From Rhizomys pruinosus (lineage: Eukaryota; Chordata; Mammalia; Rodentia; Spalacidae), in NCBI GenBank assembly GCA_009823505.1, contig VZQC01006311.1, forward strand, positions 631,220 to 695,219: 64,000 nt of DNA. The letters are read 5' to 3'. The stretch's first letter is position 1. Each line of letters begins with the position of its first letter. A program made the position numbers and the translations under genes. The notes under the pieces are model-generated. The model ran no database searches, was not told the origin of the DNA, and saw only the letters and a program-made list of their open reading frames with translations. This document shows positions 11,850-22,400 of this stretch, piece by piece.

Positions 11850-12108
11850 GGGGCTGGAGAGATGGCCTAGCGGTTAAGAGCGCCGACCGCTCTTGCAGAG
11901 GACCTGGGTTCGATCCCCAGCACCCACATGGTGGCCGAGAGCCGTCTGAATCTCCAATTCCAGGAGAACTCCAGTTCCAGGGGAATCCGAGACCCTCTTC
12001 TGACCTCCGCGGCATTGCATGACACCGGTGCACAAACCTGCATGCAGACAGTACATTGATACACATACCGAAATAAATAAAATAAAATAAAAAAATTAAA
12101 AAAAAAAA
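11850..12108 (+). repeat. Near-consensus B2 SINE
   Basis: Bracketed by ATACCCCAAACCCAG on both sides. The A box (TGGCCTAGCGG) and B box (GGTTCGATCCC) are intact. Confidence 0.93.
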
Positions 12109-12423
12109 TACCCCAAACCCAGAGTCAGCAGCTGGCCATGGGTTGACTGGATGGATATAATACTGTGCTACGTCTTACAAGGATAGGGACTGTGTCCTGT
12201 TCACCTTCATTACATTCCAGCACTTAATCCTGTGCCTACGTAGCTCCTAGGCCATATTTGTAAAGTGAATGAGCACTCACCAGGCAGTAGGAACTTTCCA
12301 TATGCCAGGCTGTTTGGTGGGAAAATATAGAAAGACAAAGACACCAACCTTGCCCTCACCAGGATCCCAGACTCGGAACCTTCCTGAATTCAGAGCTCAT
12401 ACACAATAGAAAAGGTTCTCTTG

Positions 12424-12625
12424 GGGCTAGAGAGATGCCTCTCTAAAGCATTGGCTTTCCCAGAGGATCCAGGTTCAGTTCCCAGCATCCATGTGATGGC
12501 TAACAACTGTCTGTAACTCCAGTTCCAGGGAATCCAACACCCTCTTCTGGCCTCTGTCGGCTTTGCATGACATGGGTACACTTGACATACATGCAAGCAA
12601 ATACTCATACAAAATAAAAATAAAT
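12424..12625 (+). repeat. Old B2 SINE
   Basis: Decayed head GGGGCTAGAGAGATGCCTCT. The tail is AAATAAAAATAAATCAATA. Confidence 0.75.
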
Positions 12626-12631
12626 CAATAC

Positions 12632-12775
12632 TCAGGGTGGTGGCACATGTCTTTAATCTCAACACTTGAGAGGCAGAAGCAGGTGGATCTCTGAGATCCA
12701 GGCCAGCCTGATCTACATAGGGAGTTCCAGGTGGGCTGGGGTTACAGGAGACCCTGTCTTAAAATAATAATGATA
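12632..12775 (+). repeat. B1 SINE
   Basis: GGTGGTGGCACATGTCTTTA to CCCTGTCTTAAAATAATAA. Confidence 0.8.
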
Positions 12776-12778
12776 ATA

Positions 12779-12925
12779 AGCCGGGTGTGGTGGCGCACGC
12801 CTTTAATCCTAGCACTTGGGAGGCAGAGGCAGGCGGATCTTTGTGAGTTCAAGGCCAGCCTGGTCTACAGAGTGAGTTCCAGGACAGCTGGGGCTACAGG
12901 GAAACCCTGTCTCGAAAAAGACAAA

Positions 12926-12960
<35 letters not shown>

Positions 12961-12975
12961 CAATAAATAAATAAG
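12779..12975 (+). repeat. B1 SINE with (AAT)n expansion
   Basis: Near-consensus B1 whose tail has become about eleven AAT units at 12927-12958. Confidence 0.9.
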
Positions 12976-13271
12976 GTTTTCTGAAGCATCCTTTTCTTTA
13001 CTAAGGAAATATTAATTTCACACAGAAAACCAATGATAGTAAGTAGCAAGTGTGCCCTTCCTGAGACAGCCAAGCCCTGTTTAATCCATTCCTGTCCCCG
13101 CTGCATGTACAGAGCCTGGCAGGCCTTGAGGAGAATGCGGGATAGTGCGACCAGAGTGTAACCCCATGTTCTTCTTCTCCCAGGCTGGCAAGGAGGGAGA
13201 AGCTGAGCCCATGTTCTCACAGAGCCTGGTCCTCTCCAGTTGTCCCTCCCACTGCCCAAACCCCATTGCCA

Positions 13272-13463
13272 ATGGGTGAGAGGGATGAGAACAACACTGA
13301 AGAAATCTGGCTGCAGCTGCGCCCTGTGGAACCCTTGCCTTCCCAGTGCTGTGGTAGTGGCTGCTCGCCCTGTGTGTTTGACCTCTATCACCGAGACCTG
13401 GAAAGATGGGAAGCAGCCCAAGCCAGCAATGACAGAAGCCTGCTGAGTGGAAAGCAGCCCCAG
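13272..13463 (+). CDS. CYB5RL: CYB5RL coding exon 1 (exon 2 of the transcript)
   Basis: The exon probably begins near 13240 after CCTCTCCAG. The ATG lies in TTGCCAATGGG, and the donor GTGAGG follows CAG at 13463 (phase 0). It carries the cysteine cluster CCGSGCSPCVFDLYHRDLER, characteristic of the small oxidoreductase-like N-terminal domain, here fused to the reductase. Confidence 0.93.
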
Positions 13464-16400
13464 GTGAGGAGGCTGCTCCTGACCAGAGGCCTACAGTGGC
13501 AGCATCTGTCCACTGTGGAGAGCCTTCCTGACTGGACAGCAGAGAGGAAAAGAATAGGCATAATGGAAGCAGACAGATCCAGGGGGCAAGGTGTAGGCCT
13601 CAAACGAACTGATTAGTGGCTTTTGGTTTTAGTTTTAAGTCTCTCAGCTCCCCAAAACTTTAACTTCTCCATCTGTAAAATGGAGCTAGACATTTGTACT
13701 GTTTAGCAACAGAGTCTAAGAATTATTTCATTCGGTAAATGTGTACTGAGTATCTGTTATACACCAAGACCTATAAACCATTAAGGATTTGAGAATAAGC
13801 AAGACATAGTCCTTGCCCTACAGAGCAAACAGCACAATATGGTAGTGTATCTTAGGGAAATAGTGGTCCTGTCATTCCCTCTTCTCTGGACCTTACTTTT
13901 TCTCCTTTTCCTAGATGACTTCATACATTGAACATGTAGTAGTTGTTCAGTAAATAGTAGCTGTAATCGCCTATTATTACAGAAAATTGCATGGTATTAC
14001 TACAATTATTTTATGTCTTACAAAACAGCATATTTCCAATCTAATAATTTTGACTTTTTTTTGTCTTTTTGAGACAGGGTCTCCCTGTAGTCCCCAGCTG
14101 TCCTGGAACTCACTATGTAGACCAGGCTGGCCTTGAACTCATAGACATCTGCCTGCCTCTGCCTCCAAGGCATGCGCCACCACACCTGGCTAATTTTTAA
14201 CTTTTGATGAAGTAGAATAATATACAAAAATTGCATATTTCCGAAGCAGCTTCCGTTTTATGAAATACAGCTACGGTGCTAGCCATGGTGGTGCACACGT
14301 ACAGTCCCAGCACTCAGCAGATGAGAGGTGGATAGCCGCTAAGGCGGGCCAATCCCAGCGTTCCTGACTCCTACCTCATGTTCTGTCTAGAGCCTCAGGC
14401 AGCTGTGAAAGTTTCTCAGACACTCTGGCTGATGGAGACTAGGTCATCCCAGTTAGATGGAGGCTCAGAAGGGGGTGCAGTGGAGATAGTGTATGGGACC
14501 CCAAGTCTGAAGGTTTCTCTTGGTGTTGAGACACTTTCAGAACTGCTACAGTTACTGAGATTCCAAGTTTGGTGCTGCACCCTAACCTGGGCAGGGCAGG
14601 GCAGGGCAGCCAAGTATGGGATTGTACAAGAGAGAGAGCTCAAGGGTCATGGCATTCAGAGAAGGCTGCCTGGAGGAGGCCCAGGGAAGGGTTGAAATGG
14701 TAAAGAGACCCAGAAATCCTGAGCTTGAGTCCCTGCTCATGGTATGCCTTTGAACAAGTGGGCTCCTAGGCCTGGGCTGGGACTACGAAGGCCACACTCA
14801 CTTGTTCTTTCTTTCTTTCTTTCTACCTTCACAGCTGCTGTAAAAGAAATGGCAGGTACCATACTGTGACTGTAACTCTAATTCTCACTTCCCCAAGGGA
14901 AGTCTACCAAGCCCCCTAAGCTGCTAGGGGCTATAGGGAGTCCACCCTATATGATGAACACACATTAACTAAATGGCCAGACTTTTCCCCTTCCCATGCC
15001 ACCCTGGAATTGGAGACAACCTGACAGCAAGCATGTATTGTGGGCTACTTGTCAGCTGCATGTCATGGGACCTCCCTTCTCTCTCTGAAACTTGTACAAG
15101 GGGACCCCACTTAGCCTTGTAGGCCTGAACCTTCTTTAGAACCCTCACTTTATCATCCATCTCTAGTGTTCATAACTCTTCTAATAGATGTGTTATCCAA
15201 AAAGACAGTCTGCCTCAGTGTCCCTCTTTGAACCTCTAAACCTGAGACCTTTCATGAGCCACTAGCATTCAGGCCTTAGTTGCTGAATATATGGTCTAAG
15301 GATGTTGGATTAGATCATCTCTAAGGAACTATCAGTTTTTCAACTCCAAAGATCTGGAATTTTGAAGGTTTAAAATGCTGAGCAGCTGGGGTGGTAGTGC
15401 ATGCCTTTATTTTTTTTATTTTTTATTTTTTTGGTCTTTTTGAGACAGGGTCTCTCTGTAGCTCTGACTGTCCTGGAACTCTGTAGACTAGGCTGGCCTT
15501 GAACTCACAGAGATCCGCCTGCCTCTGCCTTCCAAGTGCTAGGATTAAAGGCATGTGCTACCCCGCCCAGCTAGTGCATGCCTTTAATCCTAGCACTTGG
15601 GAAGCAGAGAGAGGCAGGTAGATCTCTGTGAGTTCAAGGGCCAGCCTGGTTGACATAGCAAGTTCTAGGCCAGCTGGGGCTACAGGGAGACCCTGTCTCA
15701 AAAAGACCGAAGAAGAAAAAAAAGGCTGAGGAGGTATTTGATACAACATAGGTGAGTGTTCTGTATACAATACAACAATACAATCTGAACAATAAAGACT
15801 CTGCAGTAGGAGGTGGCAAATGGTCTTGGGAAGAGGAATAAAAGTCTGGCATCTGTGGGGCTGGAGAGATGGCCTAGTGGTTAAGAGCACCGACTGCTCT
15901 TGCAGAGAACCCGGGTTCTATCCCCAGCACCCACATGGCGGCTGAGAACCATCTTTAACTCCAGTTCCAGAGGGATCCGACTCCCTCTTCTGACCTCCGC
16001 GGCATTGCACAACATGGGTGCACAGACCTACATTCATACACGATATAGTCATACACATAAAAAATAAATAAAAATTTAAAAAAAAGTCTGCATCTGTTAT
16101 ATGGCAGATAAAATGAAGCTTGAGGCTGTCCACAGCACCCATGAGTGTACGGTAAAGAGCCTGTGCTTGATCCTAGGGGTAAGGGAAGTCACGGAAGGTT
16201 TAAACTCTAGATAAGTGCCATGCACCGTGCTGTGAATCAAAGGGAAGTAAGGTGGGACCACTCTGTCAAAGAGAAAACTCACCGGAGACACTGTCAATGG
16301 GGACATTTGCAAGGATGTTGGTGTGTCCCTTGGGCCTGGCCTCTAGCTATCAAGTCTTTTTCTGTTGCAGAGCTGCTCCACCAAATTGAGTCCAGAGACC

Positions 16401-19400
16401 TTCCTGGCCTTCCACATCAGTGCTGTAGAGAAACTCACAAAGGACACCTATCGTGTCCGTTTTACGTTGCCTGCGAACAGTCAGCTTGGCCTGCATCCAG
16501 GACAGCACCTTGTCTTACGGTACACTCTAGTAGTGGGGGAGCCAGCGCTTGTGCCCTGCTTTGCTGCTGTCTGAAGTGGCCTGGGCAGCTCGCTTGAGCT
16601 CTCTTAAGCCTCCTGCCATCTTTTTTTTTTTTTTTTTTTTTTTTTTGGTTTTTTATTAATTTTATTGTATTTCTGGATGTGTATGAATGGACTGTCTGCA
16701 TGCGAGTCTGCGCACCCGTGTCTTGAGCCTACTTATGCTCCCTGCCATCTTTTTTTTTTTTTTTTTTTTTTATTAATGTTTTTGTTAATTTCTGTTATGT
16801 GTATGAATGTAACTGATCTGCCATGCAAGCCCTGGGCCCCATGACGTGCAACGCCGCGGAGTTCAGAAGAGGGTCCCTCGGATTCCCCTGAACTGGAGTT
16901 CTCCCTGGAATTAGAGGTTCTCATACGGTCTCAGCCGCCATGTGGGTGCTGGGAGATCGAACCCGGGTCCTCTTGCAAGAGCTGTCCCGGGCGCTCTTTA
17001 ACCGCTATGATCCATAGCCTACAGCCCCTTCCTGCCATCTTAAAGATAGACAGAGTAATATGAGACTCGTGGTTCTAGGTGTGGAGCTGGCTAATATATT
17101 TTTTTTTTTTTTTTTTTTTTGTATTTTTGTAATAGATAATAATAACACCAACACTTTAACAGCACTTCCCATCCAAGGCACAGTTCTGTGCACTTAACTT
17201 ATTTCATGAACACGTGTAACCCTCACAAAGTCCTGGGTGGTAAGGACCGTTATCATTCCCCAGAGGACACTGAAGCCAGAGAGGTTCAGGAACTTTCCTA
17301 AGGTCACACAGGAAGTGTTCTCATCAGGATTTGAAGGCAAGCAGGCTGGCTTTAAAGCCTGTAGTTTTAACCTAATGTAATTATCATCCACTGATAGAAA
17401 AGGCCCTGTCCCTGAGAAGAAAGAACTTGGACACTTGTGAGATAGAGGTCGGAGGATTAGATGGTCAAACCAGCCTTAGCTCATAGCAAATTTGAGGCTC
17501 TCTTGGGCTATGTGAGATCTTGTCTCAAAAACTAAAAACAGCAAAAAAGAACTTTCCCACTCTTCCACAGCCACCTAGACAGCCTGGCTCCTGCCCCACA
17601 GCAGCCCTCTCTCCTCTGAGGCTCCTTCTCTGCGGTTCCTCTGGCTTGCTGTGGTGTTCTTCTGGTCTCCAGCCTGGTCCCTGTACCCATGCTGCCAGGG
17701 AAAGGGCATCCTTGCCAAATCCNAAACCAGCCTTAGCTCATAGCAAATTTGAGGCTCTCTTGGGCTATGTGAGATCTTGTCTCAAAAACTAAAAACAGCA
17801 AAAAAGAACTTTCCCACTCTTCCACAGCCACCTAGACAGCCTGGCTCCTGCCCCACAGCAGCCCTCTCTCCTCTGAGGCTCCTTCTCTGCGGTTCCTCTG
17901 GCTTGCTGTGGTGTTCTTCTGGTCTCCAGCCTGGTCCCTGTACCCATGCTGCCAGGGAAAGCATCTTCCAAACAGCCAGCTCTGTGGATATCTGAGGCTC
18001 AGCAGAGAGATCCGGGCTGTAGGCATTAATCTGAGAGACAACGCTGCACACCCAGATGGCATTGGGGAGCACGTGTGTGAGGAGAGAAGAAAGGGCACAG
18101 GTCTGAACCTCAAGAATACTGGAGCTTGAGCCGGGCGTGGTGGCGCACGCCTTTAATCCTGGCACTTGGGAGGCAGAGGCAGGCGGATCTTTGTGAGTTC
18201 AAAGCCAGCCTGGTCTACAGAGTGAGTTCCAGGACAGCTGGGGCTACAGGGAGACCCTGTCTCGAAAAGACCAAAAAAAAAAAAGAATACTGGAGCTTAT
18301 GTGGTTGGTAAGGAGAGGAGGAGCTGGCCTTGAGGGATGGCTCAGTGGTTAAGAGCACTGGCTGCTCTTGCACAGAGCCCAGGTTCAATTCCCACCACCC
18401 AGTTGGTAGCTAACAACCATCCATAACTCCAATTTCAGGGATCCAATGCTCTCTTCTGATTTCTGTGGTCATTGCATGACATGAGTGCACTTATACACAT
18501 GTAGGCAATGCACTCATACACATAAAAATAAAATATTAAAAAAGAGGAGGAGCCAATAAAGAAGATAGAAAGCATGTCAAAGAGACAAGCTCTGTTGGAA
18601 GAGAGCTCCTGGTCAGCCTGGCCTCGTGCTTATGTCCAGCTCCTCTGCCCTGTGACCTGGCCAGCAATCCTTGAAGTTCCCCATGTCAGGATGCAAGAGA
18701 AGCCACAATGTGGGTCCAACACCCCCATCCACACACCTGGGGTGTCCAGAACACCCTGCTTCTTGACTGGCTCCTTCGTACCACCAAGTAACATTCCTGA
18801 CAGACCTGACACATGCCACTCTCATTCAGGTGCATTCTGGTGCACCTCACTGCCTCCATAATGCCGTCCTAATCCAAGGCTAACTGCCCTTCTTTCCCAC
18901 CAGGTTCTGCCTGCCCCACTCTCTGCCTCAGAGCCTGCCCACCAGCACCTGATTTGTCAGTGCTGTCAGGCTGAGCTGTTCATCTGCCTGGAATTACTTC
19001 CCCCTTCCCTGTCTCCTCTTTCATCCATCAGTGGCCTATTCCTGCTTCAGTTACTAAGTTCCCAGATGAGAATGGTCACTCCCATGAGTTGGTTTTACGT
19101 GTGATGGTCTGGAGGTCTAAGATTGGCCACTGGGAGATGATGTCATGCAATGTAGGGGCTGCCCATCCTAGACCTATAGAAGCTGCTTGTTGCATAGAAT
19201 AAACAGATTTGCACCCTCTGAGATGGTCCATGAAATGTAACTGGAGTAACCCCATGCCCCACTCTCTTCAACCTCATCAACCCTGGGCCCAGCAGCCCCA
19301 CAGTTGAATGCTAGCTATGCAAGTAACTTCCCTTCTCTAACCATTGCTTTCTCCATTCAGGTTATTATTATTTTTAAGTATTTATTTTTATCTTACATGT

Positions 19401-22400
19401 ATTTTCCTGAATGTATGCATATGCATGTAGGTACTTGAGGTCAGAAGAGGGTCTTAGGTCCCCTGGTGCCAGAGTTACAGGTGGCTGTGAGCTGCCCAAT
19501 GTGGCTGCTGCAAATGGAACTGCAGCCTCTGCAAGAACAGCAAGTGCTCTAAATGCCAACTCAACTCTCTAGGCATTTGTGGAAAAATCCAGCTTAACTT
19601 AGGTATAAATGGGCTAGCATTCCAACCAGCGCCCCCCAGAGGCATAAGTGGGAGTCATGGGACCTCCCTGGGTGTCCCCATGGAGTGGGATGTGGTGACA
19701 CAAAGGTCTGGGATTGGGTCCTTGGAAGTGAAGTCATACTTCCTATAAAACTGGGCCTTTTTTTTTTTTTTTTTTGCCTTTTCGAGACAGGGTCTCCCTG
19801 TAGCCCCAGCTGTCCTGGAACTCGCTCTGTAGACCAGGCTGGCCTTGAACTCACAAAGATCCGCCTGCCTCTGCCTCCCAAGTGCTAGGATTAAAGGCGT
19901 GCACCACCACACCCGGCGAAAAACTGGGCCATTTTAAATAAAGTCTCTCTCTGTATTTGGATACCTTACCATGCATCCGTGTACTGTGCTTTCCCACGCA
20001 TGTTTTCTACATGGCTCACCATGGGAATAAGTGGGATGGACCACAGGCATTAGTTGTCATTTAAAATGAAACTATAGGGGCTGGAGAGATGGCTCAGCAG
20101 TTAAGAGCATCTCTTGCAGAGGATCCTAGTTAGGTTCCCAGCACCCACATGGTAGTTAACAACTGTCCTTAACTCCAGTTCCAGGGGATCCAGTGCCCTC
20201 TTCTGACCTCCAAAGGCATTGCATGACATGGGTACATTCACATACAGGCAGGCAGTACACTCATAAAAAAATAATAAACTATTTAAAATGAAATTATGCG
20301 GGCCAGGCTTGGTGGCATATGCCTTTAATCCTAGCACTTGGGAGGCAGAGGCAGGAGGATCTTTGTGAGTTCAAGGCCAGCCTGGTCTACAGAGTGAGTT
20401 CCAGGACAGCTGGGGCTACAGGGAGACCCTGTCTCAAAAAGACAAAAAAAAAATTATGCATATAATATGCATGCTAAACAACAGGCTGTTATCACTGCTT
20501 ATTGCCTGACCTTGTTGCTATTAACACTGTAGAGACAGTTCATAGAAGGGCAGGGCTTTGGGCTTGGATGCCTTTGAGGACTCTTATAGTTCTGATGCTC
20601 CCTAGTAAGTGCTCTGTATTTCTTAACAGTTGTTTTTATCTGTATTGTTTCACACTAATGTCTCCGACTACCCATATCAATGAACTTTTTGAAGTCACAC
20701 AGCCAGGATCTAGGTGGTCACTTTGCAGATGCTGCTGCTAAGGGATTAAGTCCTCTCCCCAGGTCCTACAAGCAGCATGTGGCAGGGTTGAGCTCAGTGT
20801 TCCTTCTGCTGCACCCTGCTTGTCCTCAGTGAAGAGCTCTGGGGTGACCTCTGGGGAGCCCACTTTCACAGTCACTAGAATTGCAGAGGAGGTAACTGAT
20901 AGGAGTTTGTTGAGTGACTGATTGTCTGACTGTGTGCTTCTCCTTCCCAGAGGAGTAGTGGATGGCCTGGAAGTTCAGAGAGCCTACACTCCCATCAGCC
21001 CTCCCACTGCTGAAGGGTACTTTGATGTTTTAATCAAGGTGAGTTGATTGTCATGGAGGATGTTGTAAGATGCTATGGACTTGTGCCTCCCTTTCTGTCC
21101 TGGGTGGAATGGAGTGGTTTCTACTGATTGTTGGCATGAGAAAAAGCTAGCTTGTGGGAGCAGTTAGTTATGGGGGCACCTCTTCCTTTTCCTGTCCTAG
21201 ATTGGGTGCTGCTGGGCTACAAACAGAGAGCATGTTTGTGGGAGATTTTAGGGAAAGCTCTGCCTTCTTACCTTTTACCCACTGCTAGAGAGAGAATACT
21301 AAAGCAAGCCGAGGAGAAGAACAAGTTCCTATACCTACTGTGTGCTGGACACAGGGGTCCAGAAGTGAGTCAGACACAATACCTGGCCTGGAGGGCCCCA
21401 TCTCACAACAAGTGATCAGATCAAGACAATATGCATGATACTAGCTGTGCACAGGACGCTGCCAAACTCAGGGCAGATGGGGCTTCAGGGAACACAGGCC
21501 TGGCTTTCTGGGAGATGGTAATTTCAGCCATGTGTGTGAGGAGTGAGAAATCGGAGAAATATGTGAGGAAACTGAGAGCTGGAAGCAGTGTAACTGAAGA
21601 GCACGAATTGGGGAAGTTGTTCATCCTGGCACAGGAGGGAACAGGACAGGATGCTAGGACAGAAAGTTGAACAGAGGTGCGGCATAAAGACCCCGGAAGA
21701 GCAGAAATTGATGGTGCCAGAGAATGGCATTCTAGGCTGAGGGGACTGGTAGGAAGGTTGCCTCAGAACACCTGGAACTGCACTCGACCCAAGTAGTGGA
21801 AGATGGTCCTGATGGGGCCGCTGGGCAGGTGATGAGTGAAGTGTCAGACACAAAATGCCCTGGTACCCCAAGGCCAAGCAGCCAGTGGAGGCCCAGAGTG
21901 TGAAGAAAGTTGATCTTCATGAAACTACTGACTCCCTGATGTTTGACCTCTAGCAAGAGCATCTTCATGTGAGCCAAGCTGGTGCGTACCTCTGCCAGGC
22001 ATATCCAGCCTTTTGACATTGCAACACCATGCTGTCATCTGCAAAGTGGACCGTCCCTGACTCTGCACTGTCCCCATCAGTTCATGCATTGTGACCACCC
22101 AATTGAGTGTTTACAAATCACAAAAGATGGATGTCTGAGTGAAAAAAAAAATCGCAAAAGAACCCTAATAATGTTTCTTTTAATTTTTAAAATTTATTTT
22201 ATTTATTTATTTTATATATTTTTTATAATTTTTTATATGTATGAATGTACTGTCTGCATGTAGGTCTGTGCACCTGTGTCGTGCAATGCAGTGGAGGTCA
22301 GAAGAGGGCATCAGATTCCCCTGGAACTGGAGTCAAAAACAGTTCTCAGCCGCCATGTGGGTACTGGGAATCAAACCCGGGTCCTCTGCAAGAGCAGTTG

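Noticed and set aside
11850..12108. tRNA-like A and B boxes as tRNA genes
   Set aside because: They belong to tRNA-derived B2 SINEs with tails and target duplications. No cloverleaf 3' half follows.
13240..13616. Extended or alternative-frame ORFs over CYB5RL coding exon 1
   Set aside because: The coding part ends at the 13463 donor. Downstream codons are intron, and the other frames lack family similarity.
18126..18311. Recurring ORFs reading [15 protein letters not shown] plus lysines, or the reverse [10 protein letters not shown] type
   Set aside because: These are the two translations of the B1 SINE and its A tail.
19130..19260. AATAAA near 19198 as a gene end
   Set aside because: It lies inside a CYB5RL intron with no associated ORF. 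It is probably part of an old LTR or a chance match.
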